From positions 8,168,501 through 8,232,500 of the forward strand of contig CANUEZ040000163.1 of assembly GCA_948099385.1 (NCBI GenBank): a DNA stretch of 64,000 nucleotides, in the 5' to 3' direction. This document shows positions 1 through 13,632 of the stretch, piece by piece. Origin of the DNA: Fasciola hepatica (taxonomy: Eukaryota > Platyhelminthes > Trematoda > Plagiorchiida > Fasciolidae). The notes below the pieces were generated by a model. It did not search any database, was not told the origin of the DNA, and worked only from the letters and a program-made list of their open reading frames with translations. How positions within the stretch are numbered: the first letter of the stretch is position 1; each line of letters starts with the position of its first letter. A program made the position numbers and the translations under genes.

Positions 1-2970
1 CGCCATTATTCGTGTCTCTAGCAAAACAGTTTATGGGGTGGTTCATCGCTTTGCTTGTTCGTTGTTCGCCCGTGAATGTTTGTTTGTTCTCTCAAACGCG
101 AACCTCCCAGAGCATTCGAATGGAACATTTTTTACTGAGGTCAAAGCTGAGGCATCGCTTGGAAGTTGACCACAAACTCAACGCAGACGGGAAAGCGTGA
201 GCCACGTAAGCAGTCAATCGAGGAACTGTGGATTATGCCATAAATCTACCATTCCACGCTACAGTACACTGTCTACTTATGTGGACGCCGATGCAATAAC
301 TTAAAAAAATGCTTCGCCACCAAGCAACGCTTTTGAATCTCACCTAACTTCAAGTTACCGGTAATGTGTGTTTAGTATACAGTGCAATCCCAAAGATCCT
401 TCTTATTTATGCCTCGGTGATTCTCTCCAAATCCGACGGGATCGTCTGATCTTGGAAACATCTTGAATGAAGTCGTGTTATTTCTTCCCAATGAAATTCA
501 AGTTAAGTATAGGCTTTTAACAGCTGAGGGAGAATATTCGGCTGCTACAGAAAAACGTTACTGCAAAGGTCAGCAATAGAAGAGCGGCGTAAAGAAAAGC
601 GGAGATGAAAACATGTGTATAACCGAGCTAGTTAGGGAGGTTAGTGGTGATATTATTTGGGTTGGTGATGAAACGGGTGAGACAAGGAACTACAGAGGGC
701 GTATACGCTGTCAGGTGAGCAAACAGGTATTTGTATTGCTATCGAGCGGCAGATGCAGATACGTCATCACTGGGATCGGGATGAACGGGTATACTCTAGC
801 CTCATAATTTTACGAGGAAAAGTCTGGCATGCCTTGCGATGAGCAGGATGCACCGGGTGCCACTATGTCAAGAAAGCTGTTTAAGGGACCTGGCGAATAT
901 TCCAAAATCTTTCTCAAACAGTCTGGGCAAAATAACGGTGAAGCATAGAGCCACTCCAGAAGAAAGTAGGAAATTGCGGTTCATCCTACTAAACTAAACG
1001 GAGTGGAAAATGACGTGAGTCCTGTCAAGTAAAAGGTGAGTCGTCTAACGTTTGTGAGGAATATTTTGCCTGTCCAGCTAAAGTCACGGTTGATGGTTAC
1101 AACAGAGTACTCCACGGAGGAGACATTCAGCACTGGCTCACCATTGATGACAGTGTCTTTGGTCAGATATCAGCAGGTTGCTGTTCTGATGGGTTTAATT
1201 TAGATAAAAAAGAGTATCAGAGATCTTTGCGGGATTCTTCCCTACATTTCGATCTAGAGACTTTAAAAAGCTCACTTGCTCTTTGTTGTAGAAGGGGAGT
1301 GGTGAAGCTGATAAACTGGGGCATTCTAAAAATCAATCATGGACGTATATAATGAGAGAATTGTCTCAGAAGGGCATGGATGATATGTAAGCGAAAAGTG
1401 AAAATGGTGATGAAATAACTTTGTGTACAGGGACGCATAGAAGAAGTTCGGCCACATTATGTTATCAATTGTCGTCAAATGAAAAATATGTTAGACAAAA
1501 GAATTATGCTGGGGGGATTGACTCCCTAGTCATCAAGTACGTAAGGTAATATTGGTCTGTCACTACCATTATAAGCGTCCCAATGATTGAAGAAACAAAC
1601 TCTAATGGTTTGGTTTTTACGATTTACATATGATGAAACAGAGTGGATGACAGAGGCCAAAACATCAAATATTCATTGTGATTGGCAATCTGCAAATTGT
1701 TTTGAGTTCAACACGTTGATCTGGATGGACGGTCCCATCAGTACAACCTTTTTAGGCGAGATTTTTGGGTACTGAAGTGATTGAGGCTACTTTCCAAAAT
1801 CAGGAATAACACTGTGATTTGAACGTAGGTCAAAAAGACCATAAAATACGGGGGATAAAAGTACTTGCGCTTTCTCTCAAAAGGATTTGTTGTAAACACT
1901 CTGAGCCTCTTGCCTGGTCTATGTGGTGGTGAGTAAGCCCCTTGTATACGTCTGATGAAGTGATGCTTTCTGTGACGGGGTTCTGTTGGGAGTCAGCATC
2001 GTGGTTTGAGATAACTACGAGGTATTAGGTAGCAGTGAAGTCACTAATGAGTTCATTAACTTCTACTAGCGGATATAATTTGCAAAGAATAGAGCCGCGC
2101 AGGTACACGATCGTCTTTCATGTTTTTTTTGCAACTGCGGCTGGCGGTCAGCTATTGGACGTGCAAAACATTCAGTCTGTGAAGCTCATTTTTGATGGAT
2201 ACAAATAGAGTTCTCACTAAACTTTGATCCTTGGCCTTAAAGGGACTCAACTTCACTTGATGCGATCATTTCATGCTAAGGGAAACAAAACGGTCGGGTT
2301 GGAAATGCAATGTTTCCAGTGGGCAGGAGATATTGAAGCAAAGGTTTCTGACCTCTGGTAAATGTTCACAATGTAACGAGACGTTGGGGTGAGAAAATAT
2401 ACTCAGGTCAGAATTGCCAAACCACGTCTATAAGTCATGCGAGGCTTTCTAGGTAACACTGTCGTTTGTACATTTTGCGGTCACCGTTTTGAATGAAACG
2501 GGTGTGGCTACTGTTGAAGTACATCATCAAGGAAACCTTTAAAACTAAGTGAAGTCTGATCACTGAGTGTGGCGTTCAGAAGTCAGTGAACAACACAAAT
2601 CTGAACTACAATCAACATTCATTCTCAACTGTACTGAAAACCTCTAAAGCACTGTGATCAGAACGACAGTCGAAAATGAGAAATCCATTATTTGTGACGA
2701 GACTAATGTAGATGATAGCGTTAGGTTTGGCGGGGTAGGTAATAGTACTCGTCAGCCCAAGGGGTATCAGCAATCACTCATTGACTCCGCTAAAATCGTC
2801 ACAGACAATACATGAGGAAAAGCGAACGGAGTTAAGTTGATTTGTAAAGACAATAGCAGAAAGTTCGCCAATCTTGGAGGGGAGATACATAGGGGAACCT
2901 TATGTGGTTACAGGAATAGTAGACGTGTGATGACGTAGGTGTTGAGGTCTGCACTGTAGCAACACAGTCA
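1..2970. other. Gene-poor stretch, nothing recognised
   Basis: Only short open frames of about 60-65 codons occur, none with a recognisable motif or a convincing splice-bounded exon. I see no RNA gene. The minus-strand reading close to the LINE endonuclease fragment at 2.98-3.39 kb may hold further eroded LINE sequence between about 2.75 and 2.97 kb, but the frames are too broken to claim it. Confidence 0.5.
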
Positions 2971-2978
2971 CTGATGTG

Positions 2979-3392
2979 TCATTTGGAATAGGTAACAAAA
3001 CTTCTCTTCCGATGACAACATCGTTCATTTATAAAAGTATCGATGTTTCCTCGTCGTTTGCAGCGCGTAATCGGGGGCTCAACGCGAAAGGAATCAGAAT
3101 CTTCTGGTGTTATAACATCATTATTGTTAGTGTGGAGCCGAGTTTCGTCCAGGAAAACGATACTCAGTTTGCTGTACTTCTGTTGACGGACAAAATAGTT
3201 CACTTCGGTCAATTTCGAAAGCAATGACCGAAAGTTGGATCTTATGATAATTAATGAGCACATCCTTGACAAAGCTTCCTTTCTAAGTCCAACTTGCAAA
3301 CCAGCTTGGTGTTTTCGGTAACGCTGGTTTAGCTTCCCAAAAATTCCTTTCATCTTTTTCCCTACTGACTTTCTAAAGCTGCATTCTAGCAT
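2979..3392 (-). pseudogene. LINE (non-LTR retrotransposon) apurinic-type endonuclease fragment
   Basis: This is a 137-codon open frame from ATG. Residues 53-65 (NFRSLLSKLTEVN) match the 'N-x-RSL-x-x-K-x-x-E' opening of the APE-type endonuclease of CR1/Jockey-like LINEs. About 20 residues later FLDETRLHTN (80-89) stands where the family has the 'I-x-ETWL' block, so the likely metal-binding Glu (residue 83) is kept. RRGNIDTFIN (113-122) stands where the 'RGGGVAIYV' strand is expected. Such an endonuclease nicks target DNA to prime reverse transcription. The frame closes soon after this block, where a full domain would run about 130 residues further, and no reverse transcriptase follows on this strand. 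It is read as a dead 5' fragment. The family is inferred; the resemblance is partial. Confidence 0.5.
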
Positions 3393-3399
3393 CTAGTTC

Positions 3400-6300
3400 G
3401 AGTTTTTGAATGATCTGATGAAGTTACACGGATATGACACAATAATAGGAACGTCTTTATTGGAATACCATTTCTATAACAACGAACGAAAGTTATTCTG
3501 AACTTGATGCAGGTACGATGGCGACTTGGAAAAACAGTCCGGAGATGTATTGAACACCACGTCCGATTTGAAGGCCCGGCCAACACTTTACCTTTGTTGT
3601 TCTCCCTCTCGGTACTTTGCTCCATTTTCTGTTATTTCACGTCCATATTTTCGGGTGCACTGACTCTTGTTCCACAGAGTTGCCAAAATGGGAAACATTT
3701 AGTGTGGCGGTACGCATACACTGGATATTTCATAGGCACTATTTGCAACGCTTTCTCACAACCAATAAATCAGTTTTTCTCGTTAGATATGTCACTACCT
3801 ATTGATACTCTTTCCATTATGGTTACATTTAAGCACTGTATCCAGCTTTCCATACAGGCATCCATCTCAAGAACATTGCACTAGCTGGCCTACGTAAGGA
3901 ATATATAGAACGGTACACAATGCGATCTTGGTCCTTACAACTGATAGGGGCACAAGCTAACGTGAAACGAAGAATTTGCTCGTATCTATAGGGTGCCCCA
4001 AGGTCGCTCAAAAGTGGTAAGAAAACGAGTTCTATCCAATGCCAAGGCCATTGTGATCAGGTTAAATCGATCAATCCGGTGTTCGCAAAAACAAAATTTC
4101 AAGATTCTACTTCTTCTCTGGCCTAAGGTCAGCAAGTTAGTAATGCGGACATTCAGCACTGTTAAGAACAATGAAGGAGCTGTTAACACGAATCACTATA
4201 GTCAGTCTGAAACTAGTCAACATAAATTCCTATGAACGCTTTGGTCTACTTTCTAACCCTTTTGATTTTGTCTAAGATGATATGGTTGATTGGTCTTTGT
4301 AAATTCAGTGAATTCAATGTAGTTTATCCTGATGTTTACTTGATATTCTGTCAACTTGTGATAATATTTTGTCAACAATAAGGGTTTTCTAATGGACGAT
4401 ATAACTCGAAATGTAATTGAATCATAGAGGGTCCAAATTCGTCTAGTATATTTTTTCGGTCATATCGATAACCTGCTAATAAATGGATCCTGGAGCTGAT
4501 GCTTGAGGGTTGTTTATTTATCAGGCAATAACGCCTTAAAGAGAAATCATCTACGCAACCCAACAAATTTCGTATGTTCACTAAATGGTCCTCACTACTA
4601 TTACTGTTATCCTATGGACGAAGTAGTTCAGAGCGGAGATAACCACTGTAGTAAGCGGATCAAATACAGTAGGCAATCATGTGCGCTATTTATCGGCATA
4701 ATTCAGCTGTTTTTCTCACTATGTTCCAAGCCTGTCCTTAAAAATGTATGTAATTCGCGGGGTGCAGTTATTCTCATAGGATTATTATTTCGTGATTGCA
4801 GTCACTGATTTAGTGAAAGAAATGATTTCACTTCATATATTGGCGTCAGTCGAATAAGTATCACTCGAACTGATGAAACTGGTACTGACACTTCACACGG
4901 TCTTACCAGTGTATGGAAAGCATTTACTTGCTGTTTGTCAATATCAGCGAAAGAGCTCACTATCTGCATCCATTTCGATGCAATGGATATCGTAAGCTTA
5001 AAGCTAGGAAGTCAATTATATGCCTTTCTGGGGCGACTAGTTAAATATCGTGATTTGTTCATAGGAAGAGTTAGCTGAGTGTGACAAATCAACCTTTCGT
5101 TTTGTTTTGAATGGCGTGCAGTAACTGTGCGTCAATATTGTTCTTTCCTGTAATCGTCTACGTAAATGTTCAAATAAAAATTTAGATGTACTAATTATGT
5201 TGTGAAATAACCTGCACCATGCCGAGTTGAATACACTTTTAGGGAGAGATGCAAAGTTTTAAAAATTAAAGATATACAGCCGAGTGCGGCTTTCATAACA
5301 TTGATGATGGAGTTTGCTACTCTTCTCACGCATTTTATTCCGGTGTCGTTAGGAACGCTCGTTGCAAATATCCATCACACACAGGGATGAAGTGACAAGA
5401 TTAGGCGTACTCTCAAGGAGTTCAATATAGATTTAGGAAGCACCTGACAGATTCATCAGCTTCGTCATGAGCCACCACCTTGGAGCTGAGTCTTGAGACA
5501 CTCTGATGACTCACGTGGCATTAGGCTTATTTCCTTCTAATTTCATCCACCGGACTGCTCACAATTTACTTGTGCTGATGACGTATTGAACCATGCCTTG
5601 GACAAGTTATGTGCATTTGACGCGTTATGACTGAATGCTGCCTGTTTTGCGCTTATCTCTCGTTTGAATGTGCGCGTTTTCTCAAAATGAATGTGGTTAC
5701 ATACTTAAGCACTTACCAGGTCCCAAATAAGATGGGGCAACTATATTGCTGTGAAATGCTGTTCATTCAGAAGGAAACTTCGTAACGCTGGTAATCACAA
5801 GAACAAAAATTCATGTTATTCAACTCCATTTATCTGCTGTCTGTTAGGTGTCAACTTGACAGAGCACCTTCTATTTAACCTGTGCTCCAAAACATGCATC
5901 GCAAGATAAAAGTGAATTTTACATTTACATATGGTTAGAGGCGACGTGCACAAAACACCACGCAGCCACGTATGCAATTTTTCGTAATGCCCCCGTATCA
6001 CAGAATTTATTTGATTTCAGCCGGACTTTAAAAAAATACACATAACTGTTTTTCTTTTTGTATATGTAATCCTACATATGGGTACCGCCTAACTGGCTTT
6101 GCTGAAAAATAGTTCATTCAACAACAAACACGTTGCCTCTTGAGTACCACAACAATTGGAATTCAGTATGACCTTCACTATTTTCACAGCCTTCAAAGTA
6201 GTCCACTATCTATACATATATATTTGTGTTCAGTCAATCCATAAGTAATGCCCAACGGAAGCTTCGAACACGCTATGCCTTGATCCTAACTCAGTCAATA

Positions 6301-8860
6301 GATATACGTATTCGAATTATGCCAAATTATTTCTGTTAATTGAATCGTTTGCTTTTTCTTTCGTTTCACTCAGCGTACTATTGAACAAGAAAGCACTTTC
6401 TGACCGGTTACCAAATATTTATAGATTCGATGAATCAAAAGGGGATGTGCCGTTGCGATAATGATAAATTGTTACATGTTATCAATTTTAAGTTCTTCAC
6501 CCAGTTGCAAATCGGGGACGATTTCCCGTAGACCGTCATCGACGCCTTGCAGCTAGGCTCGCATAGACCATGGAAAGTGTATGTAGAAATGGTCTATTCT
6601 TTTTTGTGAAATTTTGATAATTTGAAATCTTCATCCCACTTTATCTGAAAAAAGAATTGAATATCAGTGTTGAGGTGAAAGAAATTATTACATTTTATGC
6701 AACTGATATGCTATTTCATCTGGACAACATGACAAAGATTCCCCGGAAGCACACGATCCGTTCCATAACACAAAATCCGAATCAGATTTAGAAAATATAC
6801 AGTACTGATCAGCACCTGGCCTACAATTGAGATACGCGTATAAAAACTAAATACAAGGTACAGTTCCCTGTGAGAAAAACATTTAGCACTGCGAGTTTTC
6901 ATCAAGACCGTGCATTATTCTCGTCACCTCTTAGAAAAGGATGTCCGGGGATGCTTCGCAGTCCATGCGAGGAGGCCTTGCAAGCATAGCTTTACTTGAA
7001 CTGTCTAAGGGAATACGTTAGCGTCCTTTCATAACTCCGCCAATACACGCTTTTGCTAGGTAAAAAGCAGCTTGGTTGTATTAGATTGGGTTTTGAAAAG
7101 AGCTTTAGGGGTTTGAAATTAACGAAACATTTTACGGTGCTGCAATATGTGACATTACATTAAATTGATTGAAAATTCAACTTCGTCCTTCATGCAAGCT
7201 GCGTATGACACTCGAAGTAAACACTCTTAGTCTTGTACAGTTAAACAGTAATATATCATTCATTGGGCACATGTTATTTGAAGTAGCTACCAAATGGAGC
7301 AAGTTTTTTCATGAAATTCCACAAAGGTTATCCGTACTTGCACAAAACAAGCCTCCGGTTTACCACAAACGAGTGGCTATAACTGGTAAAAAACACAAGT
7401 ATGACTTCTCAGCTTTCTGTGTCATGAAGTACCGCCCGCTATAATTTACACGTCCGCATATGAACGGTTTTGTTTTTAATTCTGTTTATTAGGATCTCGT
7501 TTGGACAAACTGGAGCGTATTCAGTTAAAGAAATCTGCTTCACTCGTTTCATTTCTGTTAAGTTGCAGTCAAAGCTACCCTTAAAATATTGCATGCTAAT
7601 TTTTAAGTCCACACTTAATCATACTTTGAATAAATTTAACAAATTGATTCTGCTTCAGTCACAAAACGTTTATACCGACGGCAGTGATGCTATTTTGTTT
7701 TGAAGAACTGAAAGTCTGTGATAAGAAAGTTTCGAGTACGACATTTTGTTTGTCGTTGTGTTACCTCAAACAGACGTATCACTAGTACCAGTAAACTGTG
7801 TGCAGTTTTTTTATTTCTCACCATTTTTTACAAAACCTACTATAAACTGAGTGCTTAGCATGATTTCTTCTTGAACATAGGAATGTCTTTTGAGTCAAAG
7901 ATAAACTTTCGCCAAAAATCAGGCTGCATCTCGAAACCGTTTTACTCTAACAGTTTTGCACTCACCTAACATTACAGATGAGGGATTCGAGTGGGAAATG
8001 GTCTTCTTCGCAACCTCGCACCACTGAACCATAACGTTTACAGCACTCAAGGCTGCATTGATTATTTTCGCTGAAATGGTGGATATCAGTCACATGACGG
8101 AGGTTGATCGTGTATTTACTTTGTTCTTCCTAATACTCGAAACGTTTTGAAAACAATGAATCGTTACCGATTCTAGTAGTTTCAGAGAACTGATAGATAG
8201 TATTCTCTGATATGATATAGAGAATTGAAGTGAAAGTTGATTCAAAGGTCGCTATGAAAGCGGATGAAGACCACTTGAAAAACTGTTGAAAAACAAATTA
8301 TATTCACGACATCCTTACCTATATCCTCCGTCCGTCCTACCAAAAATGTAAAGAAAGAGTTGAAAATCGGATCTTTTACAGCAAAAACAAAGGGCAGATT
8401 TCCAAGTAGTGTTTAAAAGAAGCGTATTACATTGAAACATTTACCTGACCTCCCACTCGAATTCCGACAGCCCGTCCAAAGTGAAAAGAACTTTCACATC
8501 ACATTTATTCATTCCTTTGTTTATATTTCCATAGTAATGATAAAGGTGGGAACTTAGTTGAGATGACCTGACAATACAGTTGACACCTTTTTTGCTAGGA
8601 GCAAATGGCATTTGAGTAAGTAAATTATTAGCACAACCATGAATTTATATGAACCCAAGATGGGTACAGAAGAAAGCATTAGTTGAAGGAAATTACAAGT
8701 TATGGCATGAAAAGGTGAAATGTAGTAAGAGCGAATTGGAACGCTCTATCTTCGCGGACTAATTAACTCAAAGTAGAGACACAAATATTGTTGCTCAGAA
8801 TAAGACCGTGCTTTCAGGGTTCAGCAAAATAATGGGGGTATGAAACGTAACCGTGAGCTA
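3400..8860. other. Gene-poor stretch, nothing recognised
   Basis: Open frames reach 126 codons at about 3,504-3,884 on the plus strand, but that frame overlaps others on both strands, has no motif, and starts beside the LINE fragment. The rest is AT-rich with short frames only. I see no RNA gene, tandem array or mobile-element signature that I can support. Confidence 0.45.
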
Positions 8861-8863
8861 TCT

Positions 8864-8867
<4 letters not shown>

Positions 8868-8919
<52 letters not shown>
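8868..8919. repeat. (AT)26 dinucleotide microsatellite
   Basis: An uninterrupted run of about 52 bases of alternating A and T, flanked by CTACGG on the left and CAGGTGAACC on the right. It creates a spurious Ile-Tyr repeat in a minus-strand frame. Such runs are unstable in length and can extrude cruciforms. Confidence 0.97.
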
Positions 8920-8922
<3 letters not shown>

Positions 8923-10689
8923 GTGAACCTTGCAAATCGTTTCAGTTGGGTGATGTAGATAGTTTTCAGTCAATAAAAGAATGATCATGAATTCGACGTG
9001 AATGGTGTAAGTGTCTATCTGATTTGTGAGAATACCCTCTTCCGTGAATCGTGCATGAGATCGCATGACTGATATCCTCTAATGTCACAATTTTCCCAAA
9101 GAATTTCTCCCAAGTAACCGCAGCAATAAAAAGCATTTTTCACTAACTTAACACGTTAGAATTTACACCCTCCAGGATTTTTCACGAACATAAGCACTAG
9201 TATCAATAAAACACATGTCATCACTGACCTACTCTGTCTGTCAATTCTGGAAAGTACGAATCAGAATGAAGCACATTTTATGGAAGGGCAAAAGCGTTTG
9301 ATTAACAACATTTCATTAGTAACGTATGAGCATCTTGTTAGATGAGAGAGAGAAGGAGAATTACATCCGCCCATAATACAGCACTGGTAGTTGCACAATA
9401 AAAAGAAGAAGGAAAAATGATGACGGAATGGACATTGCGGCAATAAAGGATAATATCATTCAGTGGTAAATAAGAGGGGGTAGGTCCAAACTAATTTATG
9501 GATAAAAATTTGCTCATAAGTAAACATTTATGCTTGTATTTTAGTTGTTTTTAGTAGTTACTATGAAAACTTCACTCCGTGACCAGTAACTTACCCTTGT
9601 TTCTTCCCGGCTGTCCATTCGTATATCTACCTAGCCTAGCAATTTACTTCACTGCAAATGCTTCCAGCGAATGAAAAAATAATCTTGTTTTGCAAAAGTT
9701 ATCTTGCAGTTAGAAGTGTTCTATCAAATGAAAGGATCTCTGTCCCCATTTGAATGCACAGCCTCAACTTCAGCATCACTTGAAGAAGCCTACCAGGGAG
9801 TCAGCAGTTTTAGGCTAGGTTGTGCGATGAATTGCAAGACTCTGACTGTTTCCCTGATAACAGTTTTCCGTGTGGTGACCAAGTTCGTGCGCCTAGGTAA
9901 CCTTTCATTTTGTTCATCTTAAGCCAAATCAATTTGCGATTTTTCGAAACCCTAGTGCAATCATCGAATATGGTATTGCTGGCCCATCAAAATAAAATAC
10001 TCAAGTCATTACGTATAGTATACTCATAGTTATTCATACTATTTAAACTGTTTCACGCATTTGATGAAATGCCGTAGCACAACAATCATCAGAAAACACT
10101 TCCCATCTGTCGCTGTAAAGCCCTTTGAGTAAGCGACTACAAATAGCTTGATAACCCGGGATCAGCCTGACCCACGGTGGACAAACAGAGCCTTCTTTCT
10201 TTGGTTCGAATCCTCTTGACAAGTAAGTCACTTTCTCCTGATTGGCATAATTAAATTAGTTTTTTAAATACTGTAACAATATCATAGGAGATAAACAATT
10301 GAATAGAAGAAATAAAAGCTGTTTACCGCTTGACGATATAAAGTCGGTTTGAAAATGGCTCAGCTTAAGGAAATGGATTCCAGCTAATCCACTTTCAGTC
10401 TGACGCTTGTTTTGTTTTATAGTTTCAAATAATTTGTGTCGTCCGCAAATGACGGTTAGGAAGTAAAAATGGACTGATTCTGAATAAAATGAGCAATGAA
10501 ATCTAATAAGGTATATGAATTCATGAAGTGCAAAATGTTCGTAAAAGGGGTTCGAAAACCTTCTTCCTTACAGACTTTTTTCCCGCTGCGAGTAATGCCG
10601 TACATTGTGGATGATGAATTTTATTAATTGAGATTCAAGAATGAACCCGCATTGGATGAGCAATCAAGCAAGTGATCTGAAACGATACA
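8920..10689. other. Gene-poor stretch, nothing recognised
   Basis: AT-rich sequence with short open frames only. A GGTTCGAATCC-like string near 10,203 resembles a Pol III B box but has no matching A box or tRNA fold around it. No other feature is supported. Confidence 0.45.
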
Positions 10690-12707
10690 ACTTAAATGCA
10701 AACAGCTTTCAAAGATAAGTTTAGAAGCACGAACACAAAACTATATTTCACATCATGCTAGTCTTCAACAACAAATGATAAATACTGGACTGTTGCAAGA
10801 AACAACTGAAGGCTTAGTCACGTTTTATTGATGATGATTGAAATTTCAAAGTAGATTCCAATGGCATTGAATTTTGCAATACGGAATCTCAAATTTTTCT
10901 GGTATAATCAAACTCCACCTTTCCTTTTATCTCACTGATCAGCATACCAAAGAAGGAAAACCTCTACCGATTCACATGTCATTCCTTATCAGACTGAACA
11001 GTGTCCCGCATAACAAGTCAGGCGAAAATTTGATGCTTGTGTCTTTTCCTGAATACTTAAGCAAGATATGGTAACTTTTCCTAATTTGTCTGACCTTGTC
11101 GGAGTTCCAAAGCGATTCTTCGAAAGAGCGACCAAGCTCATAGTCTATGCACTTGTTTTCCCGCTGTTTGCCCGGGAATTTTTATTTGTCTGGTTGACAC
11201 GTGTTCACTTATGTCAATGTAGACAAATTCAGTCTTATGCAGAATCTCAGTAATAAGTCGTTTTCGAGTGTTATGTGGAAGCTGGATATTGGAACTTGTA
11301 GACGTTGTAAAACGCTGAATGAATAATACACTTCTCAAATGAGTCTCTCTGTTATACTCGGCTTCAATCAGGCTCTAGGAAGATAACGATAATTCACGCT
11401 ACTTCAACTGCGCACATGAACAGTTTTGGCCAGTCGCTTTGTACAATGAATTATTATAGCCCGCTTAGTAGCTAGTATCATTAAAGAGAAACCAAACGGA
11501 GACACAATCGTCCGGGCAAACAAATACAATACGGGATGAGATAATAGGGGATGGATTAAGTTATCATTGGGATTCAAATAATTCTTGTGTGAATGCCAAA
11601 GGCTTTGGAACGTCTGTTTGCTGCTCCAGTCTACCAGATGCGGTACATTCAACTAAACGAAACGAATCCTGAATACAGATGAAAGTCGTATTTCTTCACG
11701 GGAAGACCGAAGATTTCAGTACAGTGTGAAGATGCTATTCTTCAATGCGATTTTCTCAAGAAACATGTTTTACTATAATTCAGTTTCAGGGACTACTTTT
11801 GTAATGTTATCGCGCTACGATGAATAGAGACGACTGCCATCCAGCCAAAACGGCTGAGTGTGAACCAATATACTTTGAATCAAGTCAGAGATAAAATAGG
11901 TAATCCTTTAAACGTTTGAGATAACTCACATTCACGAAGATTTGCAACAACTATATCTGCGAACTTTTGAACTGCATCTTCAAACTCGTTGGTAAGCTTT
12001 GATAACATTTTACTGTCTTCAATCGATATCCGTACAATTTCTGCAATTCATTGGCAGAGAAAACAATTGAATATTCAACAAAACGAATGAAATTGACATG
12101 AAATATGAATAAGCAGATGGAGTAGCATTTTCAACAAAAACAAAAATAGATTTCAAAACTCAATGAAATGCACTTTAGATTACTGCCATCGGAGAAAATG
12201 GATACCTTATATTTTCGCGTACTTGTACAACCGACCACCGTAACAATTTCAGGGTCACTATTTGGCTGACTATCTCACATCTTTTTTATCTGTAAACAAA
12301 CGTATACAACACCATCCGTATTATCAGAAACCAGTTTCCTCAAAAGTCGAACAGAGACCCAAGTGATCTAGGCTATCTGACTCACAGGAGACGAACAAGC
12401 AAAGAACTGCAAACAAATCAGCTAACTGATTGATTGTGAGTTTTATATCTGTTTGGATTCGGAAGCAATTTGTGAAACGTCGTCGATACCAGACAGGAAG
12501 AAATACTCAGGACGGGCAAACTTAAACGAAGAAATATCACATTCTATTTCACATTTAAAACTGTTCCCAGTCTTGATTAAAAACCAAAATAATGAAGAGC
12601 AACTAATTCACATTGGTAACTTGAAGTATTTTCTTCAAGATAGGAATCATTGTAAGCACTGTAGTTATCTAAGTCGATTCCTAGTAGTCAGGCAAGTTTA
12701 TGGTTTG
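10690..12707 (+). repeat. Left arm of a large inverted duplication
   Basis: The reverse complement of this arm aligns with 19,272-21,745. Positions 11,920-12,705 match 19,272-20,057 almost base for base over 786 bp with no length difference. I noted one substitution (Pro/Arg in the open frame) and a few in the last 25 bases. Outside 11,920 the match drops at once to roughly 75-80% with indels, continuing to about 10,690 (for example the shared stretch TGATTGAAATTTCAAAGTA near 10,836). This arm lacks a segment of about 420 bp that the right arm carries. The arm also holds mirrored copies of a candidate exon and an open frame, listed separately. Confidence 0.9.
11930..12040 (-). other. Candidate 111-nt coding exon, left copy
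   Basis: On the minus strand a TTGCAG acceptor after a weak T/C tract precedes 111 bases with one open frame, followed by a GTGAGT donor. The frame enters with two bases and leaves with one, so the exon is length-symmetrical. The peptide (about 36 residues, containing SKMLSKLTNEFEDAVQKFAD) is rich in Glu/Asp/Lys and helix-like, with no domain I recognise. An identical copy sits at 19,937-20,047. Splice context and open frame are seen; function is unknown and transcription is inferred. Confidence 0.35.
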
Positions 12708-12740
12708 TCATTCGAAACTCGTTTTTCAATGGACCCTTGA
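12426..12740 (+). other. Conserved duplicated open frame, function unknown (left copy)
   Basis: The frame is open from just after a stop at 12,423 to a stop at 12,738-12,740, with no ATG near its beginning, so if coding it would be an internal or terminal exon. The peptide runs through DSEAICETSSIPDRKKYSG, a central NQNNEEQLIHIGNLKYF, and a Cys/His-bearing end (RNHCKHCSYLSRFL). It is repeated almost exactly on the minus strand at 19,231-19,524. It diverges in strand from the neighbouring exon candidate at 11,930-12,040, with about 400 identical bases between them. No family was recognised. Conservation may simply reflect recent copying rather than selection. Confidence 0.3.
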
Positions 12741-13630
12741 TTACTAACCCGCTTGCAGCTTCCACTTACTCCTAAAGGGACATAAACTGTTTTTTCACTG
12801 CTGGTATGAGGGTTTCAATTTCTTTTTTTCTGCAAGTAGTTATGGATAGTTGTGGTGGACTTCAATCATACATCCGCTACTGGCTTTGATTTAGGTGATG
12901 TGTCATACGCTAACCAGAGGTAACGCTGTGTTGGACATAATAGATGAACAACGTCCCATTCTTTCCATTTACAATTTAAATCACTTGCTCCAGCTAGGGG
13001 GTTTTGCTTTTAAAATCATTGGACGCAGAAATTATTCATGTTCTGTTTAGTCTACCTTCATCAAGACGAACGAAATAGAGGCAAGTATCAGAAATTTATC
13101 AGTCTTTAACACAGCTCTTCACAAAAGGCCTGTTTCTGTCAAGTAAACACGGTTCTTGTTCGAAAGCTTAATTTTCGTCCCTAAGATACTTTTAATGGCC
13201 CTTGGAAGCACTATCAGACTTGTTGGAAACGGTACAGCAAAACTGATGCCGGATAGCTTATTCACTGTTATCATCCCTAAGGTGACAAAAAGTAGGACTA
13301 AGGGCTACATGCTCAGTTATCATGGAAACGTCAAATTGTCCTGATTACCAGGAGATACGTCGTTTGGATAAATGTTTTTACAAACAGTGTTGGAGTAAGT
13401 AAAATACCCTGGGCATTGGAAGAAGCTTCTATGCCATCGGTAGGTCTAGCCAGAAATTCCTCTATAGATGCCAATGGTCTGAAAGTTGCCTTTATCAACC
13501 CGTTCGTGGACGTTCTACCATTGTTCATGAGAAAAATCTTTCCTTCTTCTGATGACCACAAAACAGGTTTCCTCTGTTATTCCAGTTGGATTATCTTCCA
13601 CCTATCTCAGATATAGAACGGCTTGCCAAG
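12708..13630. other. Spacer between inverted arms, possible LINE upstream sequence
   Basis: No gene is recognised. A plus-strand open frame at 13,416-13,616 leads towards the LINE reverse transcriptase fragment at 13,633. It could be the linker between endonuclease and reverse transcriptase of the same element, but it carries no diagnostic motif. Confidence 0.35.
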
Positions 13631-13632
13631 GG

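Noticed and set aside
8821..9066. 81-codon minus-strand open frame with an Ile-Tyr repeat
   Set aside because: It is produced by the (AT)26 microsatellite.
10070..10225. tRNA-like sequence around GGTTCGAATCC
   Set aside because: The B-box-like string is isolated; acceptor and D stems are not found.
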